DNA of 64,000 bases from Treponema sp. Lineage in GTDB: Bacteria; Spirochaetota; Spirochaetia; Treponematales; Treponemataceae. Every line of letters starts with the position of its first letter. Position 1 is the stretch's first letter. Below the pieces are notes generated by a model. It saw only the letters and a list, made by a program, of their open reading frames with translations. It ran no database searches and was not told the DNA's origin. Below are positions 44,862 through 52,807 of the stretch, piece by piece. The translations under genes were made by a program, and so were the position numbers. The DNA is taken from positions 62,001 to 126,000 of the forward strand of contig JAGAZO010000008.1 of the NCBI GenBank assembly GCA_017940005.1. Reading direction: 5' to 3'.

Positions 44862-45290
44862 ATGGATACGATTTTTGTAAACGAGGCTGACCACAAGCAA
44901 ACATGGTATATTGTAGATGCAGCTGGTAAGCCGCTTGGACGTGTTGCTGCAAAAGTTGCAAGCGTGCTTCGTGGAAAGCATACTGTTACCTATGCACCGC
45001 ACCAGAATATGGATTACCATGTTGTTGTTGTTAATGCAGACAAAGTTGTAGTAAGTGGCGGTAAAGAAAAGAAAAAGATGTATTATAAACATACAGGTTT
45101 TGTCGGGCATCTTAAGCAAAACAGTTTTGAAACGCTTTTAGCTCGTCATCCCGAGCAGCCGCTTGCGCTTGCAATTAAAGGCATGCTTCCACACAATAGG
45201 CTTGGTCGCGTTTTGTTCGGCAATGTAAAAGTGTATGCGGGCGCAAGTCATCCGCATGTAGCGCAAAATCCGCAGCCGCTTGAAGTGTAA
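44862..45290 (+). CDS. rplM: Ribosomal protein L13
   Basis: 142 residues of the large-subunit protein uL13. The start MDTIFVNEADHKQTWYIVDA, the GRVAAKVASVLRGK segment and GMLPHNRLGR are typical. AAGG stands nine bases before the ATG. It is followed after 14 bases by rpsI, the usual partner, in one transcript from a strong promoter. Confidence 0.97.
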   Translation: MDTIFVNEADHKQTWYIVDAAGKPLGRVAAKVASVLRGKHTVTYAPHQNMDYHVVVVNADKVVVSGGKEKKKMYYKHTGFVGHLKQNSFETLLARHPEQPLALAIKGMLPHNRLGRVLFGNVKVYAGASHPHVAQNPQPLEV

Positions 45291-45304
45291 GGAGTCAATA
45301 ATCT

Positions 45305-45697
45305 ATGGTCAAAAATTTAGCAATCGGAACAGGAAGAAGAAAAACTGCTGTGGCTCGCGTTTTTGTGCGCAGTGGCAACGGTAAAATTGTTGTAAATGGC
45401 AAGGAAATGAATGAGTACTTTGTCACCGATTCGCAGCGTAGGCTTGTTCATTTGCCACTTCTCGTTACTTCGAGCGATAATAAATACGACATACTCATCA
45501 ACGTTTGTGGCGGTGGTCTCAACGGACAAGCGGCTGCATGTCTTCACGGCATTTCACGCGCGCTTGTGCAAATTGATCAGGACTCGCGCACTGCTCTCAA
45601 AGCGAATGGATATTTAACGCGTGACTCTCGTATGACGGAGCGCAAAAAGTACGGTCAGCGTGGTGCCCGCAGACGCTTTCAGTTCAGCAAGCGTTAA
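45305..45697 (+). CDS. rpsI: Ribosomal protein S9
   Basis: 130 residues of uS9. The GTGRRKTAVARVF start and the C-terminal DSRMTERKKYGQRGARRRFQ with final KR are diagnostic; the tail reaches into the ribosomal P site. GGAG lies just after the rplM stop. The recX start follows by two bases. Confidence 0.97.
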   Translation: MVKNLAIGTGRRKTAVARVFVRSGNGKIVVNGKEMNEYFVTDSQRRLVHLPLLVTSSDNKYDILINVCGGGLNGQAAACLHGISRALVQIDQDSRTALKANGYLTRDSRMTERKKYGQRGARRRFQFSKR

Positions 45698-45699
45698 AC

Positions 45700-46302
45700 G
45701 TGCATATCGTTTCAACGGAGCAGGTTGCTTCAGGCTGCATGAAGATTGCAGTTGCAGAAGGACCTGCTTTTTTTATCCGTACAGATTATTTGCTCCGTGT
45801 TGCTCCCGACGCAATTTGCATTGGCGCAGAGTTTGCAGAAGCGGACAACGATGACATTCTCGACGCAGGGTTTTGTTATGCAGCGGAACGGAAAGCCGCT
45901 GCGTATTTGGCTCGTGCAGAGCAGTCACGCTTTATGTTGACAAAAAAGTTGCTTGCAAAAAAAATTGAACGGAAATACGTAGAAAGCGCACTCGACTATC
46001 TTGAAAATGTGGGACTGCTTTCAGACGAACGGTATGCACGCGCATGGCTTGCTGCACGAAAAATACACCACTGCGAGGGAAGAACGCGGCTTGCCTCAGA
46101 ACTCGCTTCGCGTGGCATTTCACAACATATTGCCCGCTATGCGCTCGATAAATTCTTTGAAGAATACTCAGAGGAAGCACAGTGCATGCGTGCGCTTGAA
46201 AAATGCTTGCGCCAAAACATAAGCAATGAAAAAATATATGCGCGTCTTGTACGGCTTGGGTTTTCGCAAAAAGCAATAAAGCAAGCGCTGAACGAGCAAT
46301 AA
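45700..46302 (+). CDS. recX: Regulatory protein RecX
   Basis: 200 residues with tandem helical RecX repeats (about 65-195; RFMLTKKLLAKKIERKYVESALDYL, split over helices, and LLSDERYARAWLAARK). RecX binds RecA filaments and limits recombination. The N-terminal 60 residues are a beta-rich extension seen in some relatives. The GTG start at 45700 sits two bases after rpsI; ATG 45739 is possible. No recA is nearby. It converges with sppA across a 106-base gap with no clear terminator. Confidence 0.85.
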   Translation: MHIVSTEQVASGCMKIAVAEGPAFFIRTDYLLRVAPDAICIGAEFAEADNDDILDAGFCYAAERKAAAYLARAEQSRFMLTKKLLAKKIERKYVESALDYLENVGLLSDERYARAWLAARKIHHCEGRTRLASELASRGISQHIARYALDKFFEEYSEEAQCMRALEKCLRQNISNEKIYARLVRLGFSQKAIKQALNEQ

Positions 46303-46408
46303 ATTTTACGTATCATTTGCTTTTATTCCATTGAGCCGCTTGTCCTTGAAGAATTCGGTGCCGCCGTCGAGCGTGTTTTCAACGGCTGACACCCGATTTT
46401 AACAATTA

Positions 46409-47362
46409 TTAATTTTTAATATACAGATACGCAGGATACTGCACATCGAGCATAAAGTACTCGCGAACTGCAAGAGTAATCGCGTCTGCCCTGTTTGCTT
46501 TTGCAATGCTCGAAAGTAAATCAAAAATACCGGAAGAACCTTTGTAGCGATACGTGACAACCTCATAGTCAAAATTGTCAAGCTCCTCTTTCAATGCGTC
46601 AACAGCTTTTTCCCACGAGCTTATCTCGTCAATCAAGCCGTTTTTTTTCGCTTGTTGAGCAGTGTAGAGTCGTCCGTCTGCAAGCTCGCGCACTTTGGCA
46701 ATGTTCATGCCTCGCCCTTCTGCAACAACGCCTGTGAACTGATCATATGCGTCATCTGCAATAGACTGCATGATTGCGCGCTGCTCTGACGTGAGCGGAT
46801 TGTCGTAGCTGAGCATGTTTTTATTTTTACCCGACGTAAACGTTTCTGCTTTTATGCCGAGTTTTTCAAACAGGCCTGTGGCATCGATAGACTGTCCTGC
46901 AATAACGCCGATAGAGCCAGTGAGCGTGTTGCGATTTGCGTAGATTTTTTTTGCCGCGCACGCAATGTAGTAGCCGCCCGAAGCTGCAAGCGGTCCCATG
47001 TACGCGTACACGGGGCGACTTGTCTTTTCCGTGTAGTCGCGCAACGCAAGATACGCTTCATCCGCTTCATAGACGCCTCCGCCAGGAGAATCAATGAAAA
47101 GCATAATCGCCTTATTTTTGCTGTCTTCTCCAAGCGCACTGATAGTGTCGAGCAACCACTGCTGATTGTATGTTTTGCCTTCGCTTCTGATTTCTCCTTC
47201 AATATAGAGCGCGGCAATATAGTCCTTGCCAAATACGCTCAAAAAACTGTTGGAGTTCGCACGTCGACGAGTGTTCAGCAACGCGAACATGCCAACGCCT
47301 ACAGCGATTATCAACATGATGATAAATACAATAATTCCGTTTCTTTTTGCATTACGAGCCAT
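46409..47362 (-). CDS. sppA: Signal peptide peptidase SppA
   Basis: 317 residues of the S49 family: an N-terminal membrane helix (GIIVFIIMLIIAVGVGMFALL), then the serine protease domain with the catalytic serine in PLAASGGYYIACAA and a later lysine in VIAGQ to FTSGKNKNML. It clears leftover signal peptides in the inner membrane. The start at 47362 is chosen because AAGGA lies six bases upstream and the N-terminus is as expected; the open frame runs 63 codons further up without a ribosome site. It lies 41 bases after the DUF975 gene. Confidence 0.93.
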   Translation of the reverse strand: MARNAKRNGIIVFIIMLIIAVGVGMFALLNTRRRANSNSFLSVFGKDYIAALYIEGEIRSEGKTYNQQWLLDTISALGEDSKNKAIMLFIDSPGGGVYEADEAYLALRDYTEKTSRPVYAYMGPLAASGGYYIACAAKKIYANRNTLTGSIGVIAGQSIDATGLFEKLGIKAETFTSGKNKNMLSYDNPLTSEQRAIMQSIADDAYDQFTGVVAEGRGMNIAKVRELADGRLYTAQQAKKNGLIDEISSWEKAVDALKEELDNFDYEVVTYRYKGSSGIFDLLSSIAKANRADAITLAVREYFMLDVQYPAYLYIKN

Positions 47363-47403
47363 ACTGCTTCCTTGCGGGCGTGCGCGCCCATCGATTTTAC
47401 TGT

Positions 47404-48132
47404 TTAATAATTTATCTCTTCGTATGTGATGACATGCGCCTCGAGCGCCTGCTTCATAAGCGCATGGTACGCATTTACTTGCGTCATGGTGATATACGGC
47501 GTAATCCACAGATTTGCAATGCCGCACGTAACAAAACCAAGCAGCTGCCATCCGATAAAACTTACGTGCATCACAAACAAGTCCGCTTTATACCCCTGCG
47601 TAATTTTTTTGCTTATGGTGAGCGCGGTGCGTATCGGTATGTTGGGAAACTCTGCAATAATAAAAAACAGCTGCGAATATGCAATCGCTTTAATAATTCC
47701 CGGTATGAAAAACAGCAGCGCCCACAGAAAAATCCAGAGTCGCTGCCATATCATGGCAAGCACAGCGCGCCACCAATGCGAGAAGCCTGCAAAAAAATCA
47801 CCGAGCTGCACAGGCTCCGGTCCGCGCGACATTTTAAGATAGACGCACAACTGCGCCACAGCAAAAATTGCAACAGCAAAAAATATGAGCCATTCTGCAA
47901 GATTTACCGCGGGCGCATTGCTGTACGCATTGACAGCTTCTTGATACGCGAGCAAATTATTTGTGTGCGCCGCGCGTAAAGCTGCATCGAGCAAATCGGG
48001 TACATTCTTCAATGCGGGAAGCAAAAGCAGCAGCAACACAATTTTTGTGATAAGCGTCATAAGCGCAGGCACTGTCCGTCTGTTTTGAAGTTGCATGTGC
48101 GCAAACTTTTTATATTTTTTTCTATCAAACAT
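47404..48132 (-). CDS. DUF975-like membrane protein
   Basis: 242 residues with about four to five membrane helices (LITKIVLLLLLLPAL, LAEWLIFFAVAIFAVAQLCVYL, LWIFLWALLFFIPGIIKAIAYS, FIGWQLLGFVTCGIANLWI). The layout, including the FIPGIIKAIAYSQ and the closing TQVNAYHALM segment, fits the DUF975 (YciC-like) integral membrane family, whose function is unknown. ATG 48132 is favoured over 48150 since the family begins near there, though neither has a strong Shine-Dalgarno. It is upstream of sppA in one unit. Confidence 0.7.
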   Translation of the reverse strand: MFDRKKYKKFAHMQLQNRRTVPALMTLITKIVLLLLLLPALKNVPDLLDAALRAAHTNNLLAYQEAVNAYSNAPAVNLAEWLIFFAVAIFAVAQLCVYLKMSRGPEPVQLGDFFAGFSHWWRAVLAMIWQRLWIFLWALLFFIPGIIKAIAYSQLFFIIAEFPNIPIRTALTISKKITQGYKADLFVMHVSFIGWQLLGFVTCGIANLWITPYITMTQVNAYHALMKQALEAHVITYEEINY

Positions 48133-48210
48133 AGTTTCATCATAACGCAAAGCATTTGTTTATTCAATCGGGCTTCCTTTTCAGCGTGCCGTCATCTTTT
48201 TATTCGTGCG

Positions 48211-48300
48211 GAGGGGGTAATGTATCACTTCGTGATACGAACTGTAAGGAAATTATTTAACTCGTCGCTTACGCGACTGGCGCATACCCCGACGCTTGCG
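48211..48300 (+). repeat. Dispersed repeat, copy B
   Basis: It matches copy A at 10805-10890 over about 75 bases. This copy also has the perfect hairpin GTATCAC-TTC-GTGATAC (48222-48238), which is disturbed in copy A, plus GTCGC-TTAC-GCGAC (48264-48277). Changes between the copies are spread as single-base differences. Confidence 0.65.
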
Positions 48301-48330
48301 GCGAGGTTGTTGATTATTATTTTGGGCGCA

Positions 48331-48458
48331 CCCGCATGCAGCGTTTACGCTGCATGCGGGCCGCGCTTTTCGGGGTTACGCACTATCTGTGCTCCATATC
48401 TCTGTTCGCATCGCTCGTGCGAACAGAGAACGCGCCTGTCTGCTTGCAGACAGGCGCG
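48331..48458. repeat. Three long perfect hairpins
   Basis: CCCGCATGCAGCG paired with CGCTGCATGCGGG around TTTA (48331-48360); TCTGTTCGCA paired with TGCGAACAGA (48401-48427); CGCGCCTGTCTGC paired with GCAGACAGGCGCG around just TT (48431-48458). The last, almost a perfect palindrome, lies 24 bases after the CYTH gene stop on the minus strand. No T-run follows, so they are not plain terminators. Confidence 0.65.
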
Positions 48459-48482
48459 CCCCTCCAATCGCTTGCGCACAAG

Positions 48483-49142
48483 CTACTTCTCTGCTTTGCG
48501 CTCGTTGAGCATGTCGCTGTAATAGCGCTTTTCCAATGCGCTTTCAGGGATGCCGCATGTTTTAAAAATCTGCATAATCGCATGTTGCGCCGCCGCGACA
48601 GTCTCGCTCCCGTCAGTTTTGCACACAAGCTCAACCTCAAGGAAATCTCCCAGCGGCGGCACCGTGCACAGCTCTATGTGCGCGTCTCCCGCGTCTGTGC
48701 GTGCGTTCCACAATGCGCCAATTTTTTCTTTTGTGTATGCAACATTTCCGCCTGCGTCGTGCAAAAATGAAACGAGCGCAGCCTCGTCAGAAAGCGTGCA
48801 TTCTTTTTCATCGTTCACTTCAATTACTATGCCGCTTTCGCTTGTGCGTAGCTCCTTGCGCTTGTACGTAAATGTAATGCTTGTTTCGCGTTCTGATGTC
48901 GATGATGTTTTACGTGTCATTTTTCGTATGCGACAATATACAGCGTCTTGTCGTCTCGCTTCAGCGTACGGCGTTTTTGCACATGCCTGTGCTCCATGCG
49001 TATCGTCATTGAACGGACATTGCGGAATGCTGTAGTATGTGTCGCGCTTTTCGTATGAAGCGCAATATGTTGCAAACGAGTTGAGTGCCGCTTCGACGGC
49101 AGAACGCTCTGCAACATGCGCTTTTAGTTCTATCTCGTACAT
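48483..49142 (-). CDS. CYTH-domain protein (CyaB/ThTPase-like)
   Basis: 219 residues. The start MYEIELKAHV holds the ExExK signature of CYTH enzymes, and later strands carry YCRIRK, ITFTYKRKE and FLEVELVCK. CYTH proteins bind triphosphates and include class IV adenylate cyclases, thiamine triphosphatases and polyphosphatases; which one this is cannot be read from sequence. A 25-residue insert (about 45-70) with Cys and charged residues is unusual. The start at 49142 puts the ExExK at the very N-terminus as expected. Confidence 0.75.
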   Translation of the reverse strand: MYEIELKAHVAERSAVEAALNSFATYCASYEKRDTYYSIPQCPFNDDTHGAQACAKTPYAEARRQDAVYCRIRKMTRKTSSTSERETSITFTYKRKELRTSESGIVIEVNDEKECTLSDEAALVSFLHDAGGNVAYTKEKIGALWNARTDAGDAHIELCTVPPLGDFLEVELVCKTDGSETVAAAQHAIMQIFKTCGIPESALEKRYYSDMLNERKAEK

Positions 49143-49203
49143 AGCATAAGTGTACCACATGCTGTGATATACGCGCTACCTCGCTTTATGCTATAGTAGT
49201 GGC

Positions 49204-50182
49204 ATGAAGCTTATATGCGCTCCCATGGCAACGCTCACGCACGCGGCGTTTAGAAGCGTGGTCGAAAAGTCCGGCGGCTGTGACGAATACTACTCCGAGA
49301 TGATAAATGCGGGCACGTTTGTCACTGGCGGTCCGTTTGAAAAATATTACGTCATTCCCGATCCCGCGCCAGAAAAAATGGTGTGGCAGATTACAGGGCG
49401 AAAAACAGAGCACATTGTGCGCGCCGCAGAAATGATTGCTGCGCTCCCCGGTAGCGGAATTGACATAAACATGGGATGCTCTGCGCCTGAAATTATGAGA
49501 AGCGGCGCGGGCGCGGCGTGGCTTACGCGCGACAGAGCAGAAACGCGCGAGATGATTTCTGGCGTGTGCAATGCATTGCAACACGCACCGTATTCAGCCG
49601 CGCTGGGAATATGTCGAAAAGCTGTGCGCCCGGTACAAAGGGCAGCATGTTTCAATCGTTTTAAACGGCGATGTGCGCGACGCTGCTTCACTGAACGCTG
49701 CGCTCAAAGCAGCTCCGCATGTTGACGGCATCATGATTGCGCGTGCGGCGGTTGAAAGACCGTGGGTGTTTGCAATGCTCCGCGCGTCGTTGCAAACAGC
49801 AGATGCATCGCAGACAGCAGGCGTGTTGCAGGCGGCACCTGCATCGCATGCAGCAGACGCGGTTCAGACAGCAGTAGTGTCGCAAGCGGCAGACACAGCG
49901 CACGGACAGCGCGCGCCGCTTGATGAGCGCGGATGGCAGCCGCTCATTGTTGACCGCGAGCAGACAGCGCTTGATTTTATCGACTTTCTTGAACGTTATC
50001 AGCCGCAAGCGTTTTGGAAAACGAGGTTGCAGCGCTTTTTTGCGTATTACTGCGCGCAGTTTTTGTTTGCGCATTATTTTACTACACGCATGCTCAACGC
50101 AAAAAATCTCGACGACGCGCGCGAGCAGGTGCATGACTATTTTTCCAAGCAGCCGAGTGAAAAGCTGCTTGCGCTCACGTGA
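49204..50182 (+). pseudogene. dus: tRNA-dihydrouridine synthase (Dus), broken by an internal deletion and frameshift
   Basis: The first part (frame from ATG 49204) reads as Dus: ICAPMATLTHAAFRS, then WQITG, then DINMGCSAPEIMRSGAGAAWL with the catalytic Cys. Near 49570-49590 the frame changes. The second part, ending at 50182, holds PRWEYVEKL, IVLNGDV and MIARAAVERPW. About 40 residues expected between them are missing, including the VKIR and LH.RT parts that bind FMN and tRNA. One deletion of a length not divisible by three explains both. The second part also has an Ala/Gln-rich insert (about 49790-49910). Function is probably lost. Confidence 0.82.
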
Positions 50183-50500
50183 TTTTTCAGGAGCGGCGTG
50201 TCGCTTGCATCGCTGTTCAAGCATTTGGAAGCTGCTTGTGCTCGCCTGATTTTGCAGCGCAGCGCACTGTGAACAGAAACGCCTAGCCCGCGCTGGAGCG
50301 GTGCCGTAGGCAGCACCCAGCACCGCGCAACGAGTTCCAAAAGTGCAGACATTGGAGACAGAGAGCACATCTTCTTGCGATGCTGCTGCATGTTTTAAAA
50401 GCAAGCGGTGTGGGTGCCGCGCGCAAGCAAGCCGCGAAAGCACGGCTCTTCCAGCAGCATGCTCGTAAAAATCGCGTTGCAATGTGTGCCGTGCACCTGA
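50183..50500. other. Noncoding G+C-rich stretch
   Basis: No credible gene. It contains inverted repeats, such as GGTGC/GCACC around 50299-50320 and ATGCTGCT near 50379 against AGCAGCAT near 50453. Short open frames on both strands are Ala/Cys-rich and unlike any family. It separates the dus pseudogene from glyQS. Confidence 0.5.
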
Positions 50501-50529
50501 TTGTCACTTCCGCCGCTTTGTGCTAGAAT
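50501..50529 (+). promoter_or_regulatory. Promoter of glyQS
   Basis: TTGTCA (50501-50506), 17 bases, TAGAAT (50524-50529). Predicted +1 about 50536, a leader of roughly 65 bases with GAGGTG before the ATG. Confidence 0.7.
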
Positions 50530-50600
50530 TACTTTTATTATGCGCCGTTACATGCGGCGTACCTTTGCGGCGCAACGAGCTGCAACACGAGGTGTTTTGT

Positions 50601-52034
50601 ATGGCAGAAAATCACGAGTGTACGTTAGATAAAATCATCAGCTTGTGTAAACGGCGCGGCTTTGTCTACCAGTCGAGCGAAATCTATGGCGGGCAGGCGG
50701 GCGCATGGGACTACGGTCCGCTCGGCGTTGAGCTTAAACGTAACATTCAAGCGGCATGGTGGAAAGAGATGACGCAGCTGCACGACGATGTTGTAGGGCT
50801 GGACTCGGCAATTTTCATGCACCACACCACATGGGAAGCGAGTGGACATGTTGCGCATTTTTCAGACCCAATGATTGACTGCACTGAATGCAACGCGCGT
50901 TTTCGCGCAGACCAGCTTATCGAAGATTTTTGCAGCTCGCATAAAATCACGCCGCAAAAACCAATCGACACAATGACGCATCAAGAGATGAAATCGTTCA
51001 TCGAAGAAAAGCACATTGCATGCCCTACATGCGGCAAACACAGCTATACTGACGTGCGCGAGTTCAACCTCATGTTTAAAACGCATCTCGGTCCTGTGCA
51101 GACAGACACGAGCATTGTCTATTTGCGGCCGGAAACGTGTCAGGGCATATTTGTCGATTTTAAAAATATTGTGCAGTCGAACCGCATGAAAGTGCCGTTC
51201 GGCGTGGCGCAAGTGGGCAAGTCGTTCCGCAACGAAATCATCTTCAAGAATTTTATTTTCCGCACCTGCGAGTTTGAACAAATGGAAATGGAATATTTTT
51301 GCAAGCCCGGTACAGAAGATGAAACATTTGACTACTGGCGGAACGAACGCTGGAACTTTTACAAAAAATACGGCATTTCAGAAAACCACTTGCGCTGGCA
51401 TCATCACGATAAACTCGCGCATTACGCAAAAGACGCGTACGATGTGCAGTATCAATTTCCCATCGGCTTTGAAGAAATCGAAGGCATTCACAGCCGCACT
51501 GACTTTGACTTGTCGCAGCACGCAAAATATTCAGGCAAAGACATGGCGTACATTGACCAAGACGACGGAAATAAGCGCTATGTGCCGTACGTCATTGAAA
51601 CGTCTGCCGGCTTGAACCGCAATTTCCTCATGTTCCTGTGCGAGGCATACGAGGAGCAGAATGTGGCAACTGACGGAAGCGAAGATTACCGCACAGTGCT
51701 CCACTTGCATCCGCGCATTGCGCCGATAACGGTGGCAGTGCTTCCCATGATGAAAAAAGACGGGCTTGCGGAAATTGCGGCAAGCATACGCAAAGAGCTT
51801 AAAGAAGATTTTGTGACAGATTTTGATGTGAGCGGCACAATCGGCAAACGCTACCGTCGTCAAGACGAAATAGGCACGCCGTTTTGCGTCACGATTGACT
51901 ATCAGACAAAAGACGACGACACTGTTACGATTCGCTTCAGGGATTCGATGGAGCAGGTGCGCGTCAAGCGGAACGAACTTGTTGCGGCGCTGCAAAAAGC
52001 AATCGCCTCTTACAAAAGCGTGGCGCATCAGTAA
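50601..52034 (+). CDS. glyQS: Glycyl-tRNA synthetase, dimeric type
   Basis: 477 residues of the class II alpha-2 form (as in archaea, eukaryotes and some bacteria), not the alpha-beta bacterial form. Seen: GFVYQSSEIYGGQAGAWDYGP, RPETCQGIFVDFKN, the motif 2 arginine in FRNEIIFKNFIFRTCEFEQME, motif 3 and a C-terminal anticodon domain (APITVAVLPMMKKDG). The start at 50601 follows GAGGTG; longer frames upstream lack a site. It charges tRNA-Gly. A small aldo/keto reductase-like gene follows after 11 bases. Confidence 0.96.
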   Translation: MAENHECTLDKIISLCKRRGFVYQSSEIYGGQAGAWDYGPLGVELKRNIQAAWWKEMTQLHDDVVGLDSAIFMHHTTWEASGHVAHFSDPMIDCTECNARFRADQLIEDFCSSHKITPQKPIDTMTHQEMKSFIEEKHIACPTCGKHSYTDVREFNLMFKTHLGPVQTDTSIVYLRPETCQGIFVDFKNIVQSNRMKVPFGVAQVGKSFRNEIIFKNFIFRTCEFEQMEMEYFCKPGTEDETFDYWRNERWNFYKKYGISENHLRWHHHDKLAHYAKDAYDVQYQFPIGFEEIEGIHSRTDFDLSQHAKYSGKDMAYIDQDDGNKRYVPYVIETSAGLNRNFLMFLCEAYEEQNVATDGSEDYRTVLHLHPRIAPITVAVLPMMKKDGLAEIAASIRKELKEDFVTDFDVSGTIGKRYRRQDEIGTPFCVTIDYQTKDDDTVTIRFRDSMEQVRVKRNELVAALQKAIASYKSVAHQ

Positions 52035-52045
52035 AAAGAGCGCAT

Positions 52046-52807
52046 ATGGAGTATGTGCGGCTTGGCAAAACAAATCTCCTCGCAAGCAGAATATCGTTTG
52101 GCGCCATGTCGCTTCAGGACATGCAAGACGCAGAGCTTGCCGCGCAGCTTGTGAGAAAGTCGTACGATGCTGGAATCAATTTTTTTGACACGGCTCGTGC
52201 AAAGCGCGAAAGTGAAACGCTGCTCGGCGACTCGCTCCATGAAATACGCGAAAACGTCATCGTTGCAACAAAATCAAGCGCGTCGTCGGCAAACGAATTG
52301 CTCCAAGACATAGACGAAAGCCTTGCCGCCATGCACGTAGATGCAATAGACCTATATCAATATGAGATTATTAATTTTATTCCGCAAAAAGACGGCGAGG
52401 ATAGAATATATCAAGTGCTTGCACATGCAAAGTCGTCGGGAAAAATACAGCATATCGGTGCAGTCACAGAAGACTTTGACATTGCTGTTGAAATTATTAA
52501 AGGCGGTTTATACGAGACGCTCCAGTTTCCATTCAACATGATAAGCCCTGTTGAAACAGCGTCGCTTGTCGACTTATGCAGCGAACGCGATATGGGATTT
52601 TTGGCGATGAGGCCGCTGTGCGGCGGAGTGATTTCAAACATTCCACTCGCGTTTGGTTTTTTGCATCAGTTTGAAAACGTATTCCCGCTGTGGTCGCCGC
52701 GCTCGCTTGAAGAGCTTACACAGCTTTTATACTTTAACGACCATCCGCCAGTGATTGACGAGTCGTTTCAGGAAGATGTTGCAAAGGCGCGCATGTTTTT
52801 TAATTAG
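52046..52807 (+). CDS. Aldo/keto reductase-family protein lacking catalytic Tyr and His
   Basis: 253 residues with the N-terminal beta-barrel of the family (VRLGKTNLLASRISFGAM, INFFDTAR, VIVATKSS). In the usual DTAxxY the Tyr is Lys53 (DTARAK), and in DLYQxH the His is Glu107 (DLYQYE). Asp48 and Lys in VATK remain. The C-terminal part is short compared with full reductases (about 300 residues). Hydride transfer is therefore doubtful; it may bind a nucleotide or have another role. It is coupled to glyQS and overlaps the convergent HD-GYP gene by eight bases. Confidence 0.75.
   Translation: MEYVRLGKTNLLASRISFGAMSLQDMQDAELAAQLVRKSYDAGINFFDTARAKRESETLLGDSLHEIRENVIVATKSSASSANELLQDIDESLAAMHVDAIDLYQYEIINFIPQKDGEDRIYQVLAHAKSSGKIQHIGAVTEDFDIAVEIIKGGLYETLQFPFNMISPVETASLVDLCSERDMGFLAMRPLCGGVISNIPLAFGFLHQFENVFPLWSPRSLEELTQLLYFNDHPPVIDESFQEDVAKARMFFN

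Noticed and set aside
47363-47551. 63-codon N-terminal extension of sppA
   Set aside because: It overlaps the DUF975 gene end and has no ribosome site, whereas AAGGA fits the start at 47362.
49571-50182. Second part of dus as its own gene
   Set aside because: It lacks the catalytic half and begins in the middle of a Dus domain.
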